NCBI GenBank assembly: GCA_944384285.1
Contig: CALWSX010000130.1
Location: forward strand, 1 to 14,058
Origin: an uncultured Lachnospiraceae bacterium
GTDB taxonomy: Bacteria > Bacillota > Clostridia > Lachnospirales > Anaerotignaceae
Reading direction: 5' to 3'
Length of the DNA stretch: 14,058 nt
Position 1 is the stretch's first letter. Each line of letters opens with the position of its first letter. Under the pieces are notes generated by a model. It was not told where the DNA came from. It did not search any database and worked only from the letters and a program-made list of their open reading frames with translations. Positions 1-7,322 of this stretch are shown in pieces. Position numbers and translations under genes: made by a program.

Positions 1-671
1 GTACCTCCAAGAGCAAGATATCTTAACCCATTTAAACTTGTTGTTATCATTTCTTTTGATATTTCAAGCATAGATTTGTATCCGCTAAGCTCTTGAGAAA
101 ATTTAATAGGTGTTGCGTCCTGAAGATGAGTTCTCCCTATTTTGATAATGTCTTCGTTTTCTTTTATAAGTCTGTCAAATGTATTTATAAGCTCTGTTAT
201 AGCAGGTAAGAGTTTATTTTGTGTTTCAAGCGCAGCGGAAATATGCATTGCTGTTGGGAAAGTATCATTTGAACTTTGTGACATATTGCAATGGTCATTT
301 GGATGCAAAAGTTTTTCTTTTGCTATTTCGTTACCACGGTTTGCAATAACTTCGTTTACATTCATATTTGTCTGTGTTCCGCTTCCTGTTTGCCAAACGG
401 ATAAAGGAAAATGGTCATCAAGTTGTCCGGAAATAATTTCATCGCAAACTTTTGATATAATTAAAAAACGTTTTTCATCAAGCTTTTTAAGATCAAAATT
501 TGCGTTTGCAGCAGCTTTTTTAAGAATACCAAAAGCATAAATAAGCTCTTTAGGCATTTTTTCTGTACCTATTTTAAAATTATTAAAACTTCTTTGAGTT
601 TGAGCGCCATAATATTTATCAATAGGGACTTTAACTTCTCCCATAGAGTCTTTTTCAAGTCTGTAGTCCAA
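1..671 (-). CDS. fumC: Class II fumarate hydratase (fumarase C), C-terminus cut off by window edge
   Basis: Fumarase interconverts fumarate and L-malate in the cytoplasm; the class II enzyme is an iron-free tetramer. The first 223 residues are present. Visible motifs are GSGTQTNMN (residues 97-105), HPNDH (123-127), SQSSNDTFPTAM (131-142) and GRTHLQDATP (179-188), where H182 matches the active-site histidine of the family. GSGTQTNMNVNEV and SSNDTFPTAM favour fumarase over aspartate ammonia-lyase, which usually has GTSTNMN and SQSTND. The catalytic-serine GSS loop lies beyond the window. The start is TTG at 671: a TAA stop sits in frame at 677-675, an AAGGATG ribosome site lies about 9 bases upstream, and the N-terminus (RLEKDSMGEVKVP) aligns with known fumarases. 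It is monocistronic at this end, with its own putative promoter. The enzyme is likely part of an incomplete or reductive C4 branch, but nothing in the window shows its pathway. Confidence 0.93.
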   Translation of the reverse strand, partial: MDYRLEKDSMGEVKVPIDKYYGAQTQRSFNNFKIGTEKMPKELIYAFGILKKAAANANFDLKKLDEKRFLIISKVCDEIISGQLDDHFPLSVWQTGSGTQTNMNVNEVIANRGNEIAKEKLLHPNDHCNMSQSSNDTFPTAMHISAALETQNKLLPAITELINTFDRLIKENEDIIKIGRTHLQDATPIKFSQELSGYKSMLEISKEMITTSLNGLRYLALGG

Positions 672-712
672 TTTTTACACATCCTTGTATTTGAAATTTT
701 TATAATGTATTC

Positions 713-741
713 AGAATATCATATTAGTATAAAAATTACAA
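713..741 (-). promoter_or_regulatory. Putative promoter of fumC
   Basis: On the minus strand TTGTAA (741-736) is followed by a 17-base spacer and TATTCT (718-713), about 40 bases before the TTG start. Spacing is ideal but both hexamers are imperfect and the region is AT-rich, so this is a plausible rather than a strong call. Confidence 0.4.
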
Positions 742-772
742 TCAGGCATAAAAATATAGGTTAATTTGTTTC

Positions 773-800
773 AAAAAAAAAGCTCATTTAATGAGCTTTT
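773..800 (-). terminator. Intrinsic terminator of the P-type ATPase gene
   Basis: AGCTCAT (781-787) and ATGAGCT (791-797) form a hairpin with a 3-base loop. Flanking A and T runs extend the stem to about 10 pairs. On the minus strand it is followed by a run of Ts (781-773). It overlaps the ATPase stop codon and lies just before the fumC promoter, so it separates the two units. Confidence 0.8.
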
Positions 801-2685
801 AAATTTTTTTATAAGACCAGTTTAATAAAAATGCTGAATTTATGATTATAATTAAAGACCCTGCATTATGAACAAGAGCGCCAACAACAGGATTTAAAAT
901 ACCAGTTATAGCCAAAGCAACTGCTAAAAAATTCAAAATCATCGAAAATGTAAGATTATATTTTATAGTTTTCATCATTTTTTTAGATAAAGCTAATAAA
1001 TGAGGGAGTTCTTTAATTTCATCATTTACAAGAACGATATCAGCAGCATCAACAGCAATATCACTTCCTATAGAACCCATTGCAATACCTATATCAGCCT
1101 TTTTTAAAGCGGGAGCGTCATTTATACCGTCACCTATCATACATATAGGCATATTTATAGACTGGTAATAATCTATCCATTTAAGTTTATCTTCAGGAAG
1201 ACAATCAGAATGAATTTTAGTGATATTAACTTTGCTTGCTATATTTTTTGCAGAATTTCTGATATCGCCTGTTAAAAGTACAGGTTCAACTCCAAGGCTT
1301 TTAATTTTATCAATGGTATTTTTACTATCTTTTCTAATTGTGTCAGAAAGAATTATGTATCCTGCCAATTTATTGTTTATAGAAATATATGTTACAGAAC
1401 TTCCTTTTTCGATAAATTTTTCTGTTTCTAAAAACACTTTTTCATCAATATATATATTGTTTTCGATTAATAATTCTTTGTTGCCTGCAAGGATTTCTTT
1501 TCCCTCAACCATAGCATAAATACCTCTACCAGGAATAATTTTAAAGTTTTCTGAAGAAAGAAAAGGGGATTTAAATTCATTTTTATAACTTTCTGTAATA
1601 GATTTTCCTAAAGGGTGTTCAGAAAATTGTTCTGCAGAAGCGATAAGTCTGTATAAATCTTCATTTGAATAATTAATATCAAAGCTTTTTATTTCAGAAA
1701 CTTTTAATGTTCCGAAAGTAAGCGTACCGGTTTTATCAAAAGCAACTTTAGTTACATAAGAAAGTCTTTCAAGGGCATCTCCTTCTCTAACTAGGAAACC
1801 ATGTTTTGTTACATTTCCTATAGCAGCCATTATAGCGGTAGGAGTTGCAAGTACCAAAGCGCATGGACAAAATACAACTAAAATAGTAACGGATCTTATA
1901 ATTTCACCTGTTATAAACCAAGTTATAATAGCGGCAGATAGTGCAGCAACAACTATCCAAGTAGCCCATCTGTCGGCGAGGTTTACGATTTTAGCTTTGT
2001 TTGCATCTGCAGACTGAACAAGTTTTATAAGTCTTTGTATAGAGCTGTCTTCACCGACTTTTAAAGCTTTCATTTCGAACATTCCGAATTGATTAACGGT
2101 TCCGCTTGAAACAGTGTCCCCAACAGTTTTATCAACAGGTAATGGTTCACCTGTCATAACAGCTTGATTAACAGAGGTTTGCCCAAAAGTTATAATCCCG
2201 TCAACAGGTATACTTTCTCCTGGAAGTACTCTTAAAATGTCTCCAATTTTAACGTCTTTTGCCTGTATGATTTCATCTTTCCCGTTTTTAATTACTCTTG
2301 CAGTTTCCGGGGTAAGATGCACAAGCTTTTCTATTCCGGCTCTTGCCTTTGAAACTGTTAAATCTTCAAGCAATGCTCCAAGTTGCATAATAAAAGCAAT
2401 CTCGCCCGCAGCAAAGTATTCACCTATGAATAAAGAAGCAATCAGAGCAAGAGAAACAAGCACGTCTGCTTTTATATCAAAAGCTGTTATAAGTCCTATT
2501 AATGCTTCTATAATTATGGGAACTCCGCACAAAATAATTGCAACCCATGCAATATCAAACGGGAGTTCAATTATTTCAAAAATACTTAGTATTAATGATA
2601 TACCGGATATTATTATTAATAATATATCTTTTTTTGTTCCTCCAAATTCAAGAAGCGCCTCAGTTTTTTCAATTAAAGTATTCAT
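799..2685 (-). CDS. P1B-type heavy-metal-translocating ATPase (metal unresolved, copper-like regulation)
   Basis: This inner-membrane pump uses ATP to export a soft metal cation. All P-type hallmarks are present in 628 residues: TGE (178-180), CPC in TM6 (273-275), the phosphorylated aspartate in DKTGT (D317), HP (357-358) and GDGINDAP (518-525). Eight hydrophobic segments fit the P1B plan: roughly 20-38, 42-65, 72-90, 91-106, 243-262, 265-285, 576-597 and 600-622. There is no N-terminal metal-binding domain with a GMxCxxC motif; only about 20 residues precede TM1. TM8 carries HNAGS (606-610) instead of the MSxS of Cu(I) pumps or the DxG of Zn/Cd pumps, so the substrate cannot be assigned from sequence. 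The start is ATG at 2685 with AGGAGG 5 bases upstream. A CsoR-family gene lies directly upstream and CsoR-like operators cover the promoter, which suggests metal-induced expression. Copper is the default guess. Confidence 0.9.
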   Translation of the reverse strand: MNTLIEKTEALLEFGGTKKDILLIIISGISLILSIFEIIELPFDIAWVAIILCGVPIIIEALIGLITAFDIKADVLVSLALIASLFIGEYFAAGEIAFIMQLGALLEDLTVSKARAGIEKLVHLTPETARVIKNGKDEIIQAKDVKIGDILRVLPGESIPVDGIITFGQTSVNQAVMTGEPLPVDKTVGDTVSSGTVNQFGMFEMKALKVGEDSSIQRLIKLVQSADANKAKIVNLADRWATWIVVAALSAAIITWFITGEIIRSVTILVVFCPCALVLATPTAIMAAIGNVTKHGFLVREGDALERLSYVTKVAFDKTGTLTFGTLKVSEIKSFDINYSNEDLYRLIASAEQFSEHPLGKSITESYKNEFKSPFLSSENFKIIPGRGIYAMVEGKEILAGNKELLIENNIYIDEKVFLETEKFIEKGSSVTYISINNKLAGYIILSDTIRKDSKNTIDKIKSLGVEPVLLTGDIRNSAKNIASKVNITKIHSDCLPEDKLKWIDYYQSINMPICMIGDGINDAPALKKADIGIAMGSIGSDIAVDAADIVLVNDEIKELPHLLALSKKMMKTIKYNLTFSMILNFLAVALAITGILNPVVGALVHNAGSLIIIINSAFLLNWSYKKI

Positions 2686-2707
2686 AAGATCCTCCTATAC
2701 AGAAAAT

Positions 2708-2725
2708 TATACCATAATGGGTATA
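2708..2725. promoter_or_regulatory. Second CsoR-type operator, downstream of the ATPase -10
   Basis: TATACCATAATGGGTATA repeats the architecture of the box at 2733-2750 (TATACC and GGTATA arms) with slightly weaker symmetry. Its centre is 25 bases from the first, between the -10 and the ribosome site, so it covers the transcript start. It suggests two tetramers bound side by side, or a road-block. Confidence 0.6.
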
Positions 2726-2730
2726 GGTAT

Positions 2731-2759
2731 ATTATACCCATAGGGGTATATGTTGTCAA
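2731..2759 (-). promoter_or_regulatory. Consensus promoter of the P-type ATPase gene
   Basis: A perfect TTGACA (2759-2754), a 17-base spacer and a perfect TATAAT (2736-2731) lie on the minus strand, about 46 bases before the start codon. Such a strong promoter needs repression, and the palindrome at 2733-2750 fills its spacer. Confidence 0.88.
2733..2750. promoter_or_regulatory. CsoR-type operator in the ATPase promoter spacer
   Basis: TATACCCATAGGGGTATA is an inverted repeat (TATACCC, 4-base centre, GGGTATA) with the C/G tracts typical of CsoR-family sites. It overlaps the -10 and most of the spacer, so a bound repressor would exclude RNA polymerase. The likely ligand is the CsoR-family protein encoded at 2843-3118; binding is inferred. 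Confidence 0.75.
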
Positions 2760-2764
2760 TTCAA

Positions 2765-2793
2765 ATAAAAAAATCTATCCAAAAAGGATAGAT
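2765..2793 (-). terminator. Intrinsic terminator of the CsoR-family gene
   Basis: ATCTATCC (2773-2780) and GGATAGAT (2786-2793) form an 8-base-pair stem with a 5-base loop. On the minus strand it is followed by a T-rich tract (2772-2765). It lies between the regulator gene and the ATPase promoter, making the two genes separate transcription units. Confidence 0.78.
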
Positions 2794-2842
2794 AAAATAT
2801 TTTTAATATAGAAGATATAAAATATAATTAGTATTTTAAAAG

Positions 2843-3118
2843 TTAAAGCATATTTGAAAAACGTTCAACAGCTTTTGTAAAATTTTTAATTGTTTTTTCA
2901 GCGTCTCCATGTTCAATTCCATCACGAACACAATGGTTAATGTGTCCTTCCAAAACTACTTGACCTACCTTATGAAGAGCAGATTTTGCAGCATTAATTT
3001 GTGAAAGAACATCTTCACAAGGGATATCCTCATCTATCATTCTATCTATAGCTTGCACTTGACCAATTATTTTTTTAAGTCTTCTGTGTAAATTTTCTGA
3101 ATCCATACATTGTTTCAT
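2843..3118 (-). CDS. csoR: CsoR/RcnR-family metal-sensing transcriptional repressor
   Basis: A small all-helical DNA-binding repressor (91 residues, normal for the DUF156 family) that releases DNA when it binds metal. The family core is clear: RRLKKIIGQVQAIDRMI at 12-28, C34 in DIPCEDVL, then H59 and C63 in EGHINHC. The Cys-His-Cys set matches the Cu(I) site of CsoR rather than the Cys-His-His of the nickel/cobalt sensor RcnR or the Cys-Cys of the sulfide sensor CstR. The nickel sensor InrS also has Cys-His-Cys plus an N-terminal His, and H11 and C4 here leave that possibility open. The start is ATG at 3118 with AGGAGG 8 bases upstream. It is transcribed alone from its own promoter, with a palindrome over the presumed transcript start that suggests autoregulation. 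Its likely target is the neighbouring ATPase promoter. Confidence 0.88.
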   Translation of the reverse strand: MKQCMDSENLHRRLKKIIGQVQAIDRMIDEDIPCEDVLSQINAAKSALHKVGQVVLEGHINHCVRDGIEHGDAEKTIKNFTKAVERFSNML

Positions 3119-3131
3119 ATATAATACCTCC

Positions 3132-3155
3132 TATACTTATAGTAGTATGAGTATA
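3132..3155. promoter_or_regulatory. Palindrome over the csoR transcript start, candidate autoregulatory operator
   Basis: Arms TATACTTAT (3132-3140) and ATGAGTATA (3147-3155) are inverted with one mismatch and a 6-base centre. It abuts the -10 and ends at the ribosome site. The outer TATAC/GTATA ends resemble the ATPase boxes, but the central C and G tracts are missing, so binding by the same protein is uncertain. Confidence 0.45.
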
Positions 3156-3183
3156 TTTTACTTTTTATAAATATTTTTGTCAA
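3155..3183 (-). promoter_or_regulatory. Promoter of the csoR-like gene
   Basis: TTGACA (3183-3178), a 17-base spacer and TAAAAT (3160-3155) on the minus strand, about 37 bases before the start codon. Confidence 0.8.
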
Positions 3184-3321
3184 CAAATCAAAAATTATAA
3201 ACATAAGCTAATTATTTTTTAATAAATTATCAGGCCATAATAAAATATTATAGCTATGCTTAAATCCCCATAAAATCAAAACTATTTTAATTATATCATA
3301 AGATGTGTCCTTTTAGTGTTA

Positions 3322-3350
3322 TTGATATTTTTAGGGGTTTGTACTATAAT
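3322..3350 (+). promoter_or_regulatory. Promoter of the nrdD-nrdG-dut-plsC operon
   Basis: TTGATA (3322-3327), a 17-base spacer and TATAAT (3345-3350). This gives a leader of about 77 bases. I saw no tandem NrdR-box-like repeats in 3184-3433; the stretch 3184-3321 is plain AT-rich spacer apart from short AT palindromes. Confidence 0.8.
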
Positions 3351-3356
3351 GGACGC

Positions 3357-3433
3357 AAACTGTAATCAATTACTCTTAGTTTATAAATGAGTTTTATAGG
3401 GGATAAAAAAATTAATATTTATAGGGGGCTCAA
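3357..3433 (+). other. 5' leader of the nrdD operon mRNA with possible 5'-end hairpin
   Basis: Right after the expected transcript start, AAACT (3357-3361) can pair with AGTTT (3378-3382) and GTAA (3362-3365) with TTAC (3370-3373), leaving a 4-base loop and a 4-base bulge. Downstream, TTTATAGGGG occurs twice (3393-3402 and 3418-3427). Only the second copy, extended to AGGGGG, is positioned to serve the ATG at 3434. The leader matches no riboswitch class I recognise. Confidence 0.35.
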
Positions 3434-5563
3434 ATGTTAAGAGTTATAAAAAAAGACGGAACTTTAGAAAATTTTAAAGAAGAAAAAATTAAAAGTGCTG
3501 TAAAAAAATCCGCAGAAAGGGTTTTAAGACCTTTGACAGATGATGAACTTACAAAGATTTGTAATTTTGTAAAAAAAGGTATAGACGAACTTGGGATAAC
3601 TGATGTGCCTATTCTTACAATGCATAGTCTTGTAGAAGAAGCTTTGGAGGAAGTTAATCCAAAAGTTGCAAAGTCATATAAAGATTATAGAAATTATAAA
3701 ACAGACTTTGTTCATGCTATAGACGAAGTTTATAAAAAAGCTCAGGCCATAATGTATATTGGGGATAAGGATAATGCAAATTCAGACAGTTCTCTTGTAG
3801 CTACAAAAAGAAGCCTTATCTATAACGAATTTAATAAAAAGCTTTATCAGAAATTTTTCCTTACAACACCAGAACTCCAGGCATGCAGAGATGGTTTTAT
3901 TTATATTCACGATATGAGTGCAAGACGTGACACCATGAACTGTTGTCTTTTTGATATGGAAAATTTCTTAAAGGGTGGCTTTGAAATGGCTAATCTTTGG
4001 TATAATGAACCTAAAACACTTGATGCGGTTTTTGACGTTATAGGTGATGTTATTCTTGCTACTTCTGCCCAGCAATATGGTGGATTTACCGTACCTGAAA
4101 TAGATAAAGTTTTAGCGCCTTATGCTGAAAAAAGCTTTGAAAAATATAAAAAAGAATATAAAGAAATGCTTCTTGATAATGGAGTAGATAATGAAGAATA
4201 TGCAGAAAAAATGGCTCTTAAGAGGGTAAAAAGAGAATTTGAACAAGGATATCAAGGTCTTGAATACAAATTAAATTCTGTAGGTTCTTCAAGAGGCGAT
4301 TATCCTTTTGTTACAATAACTTTAGGTCTTGCAAAAGGCGTATTTGGAAAAATGGCATCTATAACTGCTCTTGAAGTTCACAGAAAGGGACAGGGAAAAA
4401 ATCATAAACCTGTTTTATTCCCTAAAATTGTTTTCCTTTATGATGAAAATCTTCATAAAGAAGGTAAGGAACTTCATGATGTGTTTAAAGAAGGTGTACT
4501 TTGCAGCAGTAAAACAATGTATCCTGACTGGTTAAGTTTAACAGGTAAGGGATATGTTTCCGAAATGTATAAAAAATATGGTAAAGTTGTATCTCCTATG
4601 GGGTGCAGAGCTTTTCTTTCACCATGGTATGAAAGAGGAGGTCTTGACCCTGCTGACGAAAATGATGTACCTGTTTTTGTAGGAAGATTTAATATAGGTG
4701 CTATTTCTCTTCACCTTCCTCTTATTTATGCTCAATCTAAGAAAGAAGGCAAAGACTTTTTTGAAGTTTTAGATTATTACCTTGAAATGATAAGAGGCAT
4801 TCATTTAAGAACCTATGATTATCTTGCGGAAATGCGTGCATCTGTAAATCCTATGGCGTATTGCGAGGGAGGATTTTATGGCGGCCATCTCGGACTTCAT
4901 GACAAGATAGAACCTATTTTGGAATCTGCTACAGCATCTTTTGGTATAACTGCCCTTAATGAACTTCAACAGCTTTATAACGGTAAATCACTTGTAGAGG
5001 ACGGAGAGTTTGCTCTTTTAACTATGGAGCATATTAATAAAAAAATAATTGAGTTTAAATATGCAGATAAAAGACTTTATGCTATTTATGGAACACCGGC
5101 GGAAAGCCTTTGCGGACTTCAGGTTATCCAATTTAGAAAGAAATTTGGACTTATTAAAAATGTTTCCGACAGAGAATATGTGTCAAATTCATTCCATTGT
5201 CATGTAACAGAGGATATTACGCCTATTGAAAAACAAGACTTGGAAGACAGATTTTGGGATTTATTTAACGGTGGAAAAATTCAGTATGTAAAATATCCTA
5301 TAGATTATAATTTGAAAGCTATAGAAACTCTTATTGAAAGAGCGATGGAAAAAGGATTTTATGAGGGTGTAAATCTTGCGCTTTCATATTGCGATGATTG
5401 CGGATATGAGCAGCTTAATATGGACGAGTGTCCAAAATGTGGAAGCAGAAACCTTACAAAGATTGAAAGAATGAATGGTTATATAGCATATTCAAGAGTA
5501 AAAGGCGATACAAGATTAAATAAAGCAAAAATGGCAGAAATAGACGAAAGGAAATCCATGTAA
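3434..5563 (+). CDS. nrdD: Anaerobic (class III) ribonucleoside-triphosphate reductase, glycyl radical subunit
   Basis: Reduces ribonucleoside triphosphates to deoxyribonucleotides without oxygen, using a glycyl radical installed by NrdG. The 709 residues show an N-terminal ATP-cone (about 1-95, starting VIKKDGTLENF), which senses ATP and dATP. The catalytic barrel includes QQYGGF (213-218) and the candidate thiyl-radical cysteine C391 in MGCRAF. A zinc-binding pair follows, CDDC (653-656) and CPKC (666-669). The C-terminal glycyl radical loop is RMNGYI with G682. All key residues are present and length is normal, so the gene looks intact. The start is ATG at 3434, 5 bases after AGGGGG. It is the first gene of an operon with nrdG one base downstream. 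No aerobic reductase is in the window, which fits an anaerobic lifestyle. Confidence 0.97.
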   Translation: MLRVIKKDGTLENFKEEKIKSAVKKSAERVLRPLTDDELTKICNFVKKGIDELGITDVPILTMHSLVEEALEEVNPKVAKSYKDYRNYKTDFVHAIDEVYKKAQAIMYIGDKDNANSDSSLVATKRSLIYNEFNKKLYQKFFLTTPELQACRDGFIYIHDMSARRDTMNCCLFDMENFLKGGFEMANLWYNEPKTLDAVFDVIGDVILATSAQQYGGFTVPEIDKVLAPYAEKSFEKYKKEYKEMLLDNGVDNEEYAEKMALKRVKREFEQGYQGLEYKLNSVGSSRGDYPFVTITLGLAKGVFGKMASITALEVHRKGQGKNHKPVLFPKIVFLYDENLHKEGKELHDVFKEGVLCSSKTMYPDWLSLTGKGYVSEMYKKYGKVVSPMGCRAFLSPWYERGGLDPADENDVPVFVGRFNIGAISLHLPLIYAQSKKEGKDFFEVLDYYLEMIRGIHLRTYDYLAEMRASVNPMAYCEGGFYGGHLGLHDKIEPILESATASFGITALNELQQLYNGKSLVEDGEFALLTMEHINKKIIEFKYADKRLYAIYGTPAESLCGLQVIQFRKKFGLIKNVSDREYVSNSFHCHVTEDITPIEKQDLEDRFWDLFNGGKIQYVKYPIDYNLKAIETLIERAMEKGFYEGVNLALSYCDDCGYEQLNMDECPKCGSRNLTKIERMNGYIAYSRVKGDTRLNKAKMAEIDERKSM

Positions 5564-5564
5564 T

Positions 5565-6059
5565 ATGAACTATTATAATATAACATACGATGATATGTTA
5601 AACGGAGAAGGTCTAAGAGTTGTGCTTTGGGTTTGCGGGTGTGACCATTTTTGTCCGAAATGCCATAATCCCGGAACATGGGACGAAAATGGCGGGCTTC
5701 CTTTTACAGAAGAAACAAAACAGGAAATTTTTTCGTATATGCAAAAAGATTATGTTTCAGGCATAACTTTCAGCGGAGGAGATCCTTTATATAAAAATAA
5801 CAGGGGAACTGTTCTTAATTTTGCAAAAGAAATAAAAGAAAAATTCCCTAAGAAAGATATATGGCTTTATACGGGATTTATGTATGAAGAAGTTTTTGAA
5901 CTTCCTAATTTTGAATATATTGATGTGCTTGTGGACGGGGAATTTAAAATAGACTTATTTGATGAAAAGCTTTATTGGAAAGGAAGCAGTAATCAAAGAG
6001 TTATTGACCTTGTAAAAACACGAGAAACTGGAAAGATTTGTATACTTGGAGGCGAATAA
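5565..6059 (+). CDS. nrdG: Anaerobic ribonucleotide reductase activating protein (radical SAM)
   Basis: Uses a 4Fe-4S cluster and S-adenosylmethionine to abstract a hydrogen from the glycyl radical residue of NrdD. At 164 residues it has the compact length of NrdG. The cluster motif CxxxCxxC is C26, C30 and C33, followed by HNPGTWD, and the SAM-binding GGDPL is at 71-75. An extra cysteine (C24) precedes the motif. The start ATG is one base after the nrdD stop, with AAGGA inside the end of nrdD about 12 bases upstream, so translation is probably coupled. The stop codon overlaps the start of the next gene by one base (TAATG). Confidence 0.96.
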   Translation: MNYYNITYDDMLNGEGLRVVLWVCGCDHFCPKCHNPGTWDENGGLPFTEETKQEIFSYMQKDYVSGITFSGGDPLYKNNRGTVLNFAKEIKEKFPKKDIWLYTGFMYEEVFELPNFEYIDVLVDGEFKIDLFDEKLYWKGSSNQRVIDLVKTRETGKICILGGE

Positions 6060-6562
6060 TGGATAAAGAAATTATATATTTTGCTAAACTTGATGAAACA
6101 ACTATAATTCCTTCAAAAAGAGATGAAGATGCGGGATATGATATATACGCAAATTTTAAAGAAGACTATATGATAATTTTACCAAACGAAACTAAATTAA
6201 TACCTACAAAACTTGCATCTGTATGCAGTCCTGATTTTAGATTTCAGCTTTGGGAAAGAGGTTCAACAGGAACAAAAGGAATGGGTCAAAGATGTGGTGT
6301 TATTGATAGTGGATACCGTAATGAATGGATTATTCCTATAACTAACCACAATAATATACCTATTGTAATTATAAAAAAAGATGCTGTAAAAGACGAAACT
6401 CTTTTAAAACAAATTGCAGTAGTATATCCTTATGAAAAAGCAATAGCTCAAGCTACTCTTGAAAGAGTTGAAAGAGCAGAAGTAAAAGAAATTTCGGAAG
6501 AAGAGCTTAAAAACTTTAAATCCGAAAGAGGAATGGGAAGATCAGGAAGCAGCGGTAAATAA
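6059..6562 (+). CDS. dut: dUTPase-family protein (deoxyuridine triphosphate nucleotidohydrolase)
   Basis: Expected to hydrolyse dUTP to dUMP and pyrophosphate, keeping uracil out of DNA and feeding dTMP synthesis. Motif 1 is DAGYDIYA, motif 2 ERGSTGTKG, motif 3 GVIDSGYRNEW (catalytic Asp and base-selecting Tyr both present), motif 4 LLKQIAVV and motif 5 RGMGRSGSSG at the C-terminus. Motifs 2 and 5 are unusual: classic enzymes have PRSG-type and RGxxGFGSTG sequences, and the uracil-stacking Phe of motif 5 is Ser here. The length (167) is slightly above the usual 140-155. The start is ATG at 6059: GGAGG (6048-6052) lies 6 bases before it and it overlaps the nrdG stop; an in-frame TTG at 6038 has no such site. 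Its place after nrdDG suggests coupled dNTP synthesis and dUTP clearance. A relaxed specificity (dCTP/dUTP) cannot be excluded. Confidence 0.86.
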   Translation: MDKEIIYFAKLDETTIIPSKRDEDAGYDIYANFKEDYMIILPNETKLIPTKLASVCSPDFRFQLWERGSTGTKGMGQRCGVIDSGYRNEWIIPITNHNNIPIVIIKKDAVKDETLLKQIAVVYPYEKAIAQATLERVERAEVKEISEEELKNFKSERGMGRSGSSGK

Positions 6563-6581
6563 TTTTTGGGAGTGATAAAAA

Positions 6582-7307
6582 GTGTTTCTTACTATAAAAT
6601 GGTACTGGAATTTTTATTTTGGTCTTGTTTTAATTAACAGAAAGACAAAAATTGCAAAAAAAATAAGAAAGACTGAAGGCGAAGAAGCTTATGAAACTTA
6701 TATTTATGATCTTGCAGGAGAATGGGCCGGAAAAAGAATTGCTGACAGTAAATGTGATATAACAGTTTATGGTCTTGAAAATATTCCAAAAGATGAACCA
6801 GTTGTGTTTATTGGAAATCATCAAAGTAATTTTGACAGTGCATTAATGTTTTATTATTTACATAAAAAAAGACCTGGCTTTATTGTAAAAAAAGAACTTG
6901 ACGGAAAACCTATTTTGTCAAAATGGATGAAAATGGTTAATTGTTTGTTTATTGATAGAAAAGATGTCAAAAAATCAATGAAAACAATTTTAGAAGCGAT
7001 TGACCGTATAAAAAAAGGTCGTTCAATGCTTATTTTCCCAGAAGGCACAAGAAGTAAAGGTAAAGAAATGAATGAATTTAAATCTGGAAGTTTTAAACTT
7101 GCAACAAAAACAAAAGTACCTATTGTACCTTTTACAATAAATGGAACTTATCAAATTATGGAAGCTAATCATAATTTTATTAAACCTAATAAAAAAGTAG
7201 AGCTTTATATTCATAAACCTATAGAAACAAAAAATTTAACAAGAGAAGAAGAAGTAGAGCTTCCGGAAAAAGTTAAGGCTATTATAAAAGAAAAAATTAC
7301 TATATAA
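6582..7307 (+). CDS. plsC: 1-acyl-sn-glycerol-3-phosphate acyltransferase (PlsC family)
   Basis: Transfers an acyl chain to lysophosphatidic acid to make phosphatidic acid at the inner face of the membrane. Of 241 residues, the acyltransferase block 1 is NHQSNFD (H80 to D85, the HX4D catalytic pair), block 2 is near FIDR (123-126) and block 3 is FPEGTRSKG (152-160), which binds the glycerol-phosphate substrate. IVPF (181-184) fits block 4. The N-terminus is only weakly hydrophobic (about residues 3-19). The start is GTG at 6582 with GGGAG about 9 bases upstream; no closer ATG exists. It is the last gene of the nrd operon, 19 bases after dut, and ends at a strong terminator. Its metabolic link to nucleotide synthesis is not obvious; coordination with growth is a guess. 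Confidence 0.92.
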   Translation: MFLTIKWYWNFYFGLVLINRKTKIAKKIRKTEGEEAYETYIYDLAGEWAGKRIADSKCDITVYGLENIPKDEPVVFIGNHQSNFDSALMFYYLHKKRPGFIVKKELDGKPILSKWMKMVNCLFIDRKDVKKSMKTILEAIDRIKKGRSMLIFPEGTRSKGKEMNEFKSGSFKLATKTKVPIVPFTINGTYQIMEANHNFIKPNKKVELYIHKPIETKNLTREEEVELPEKVKAIIKEKITI

Positions 7308-7322
7308 AAAATCAATATTTTT

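Noticed and set aside
142..540. Long plus-strand open frame opposite fumC
   Set aside because: It lies fully antisense to a clearly conserved fumarase frame, has no ribosome site and a low-complexity Ser/Phe-rich translation.
2237..2743. Plus-strand open frame opposite the ATPase N-terminus and promoter
   Set aside because: Shadow of the ATPase gene; its end runs over the promoter and operators, and its translation shows no family pattern.
3184..3321. Possible small RNA or NrdR boxes upstream of nrdD
   Set aside because: Only short AT palindromes (for example ATAATA-AAA-TATTAT) are visible; no promoter plus terminator pair and no tandem NrdR-like motif.
6038..6058. Extension of the dUTPase gene to an upstream TTG
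   Set aside because: The extension contains the GGAGG ribosome site that serves the ATG at 6059, and dUTPase similarity begins after that ATG.
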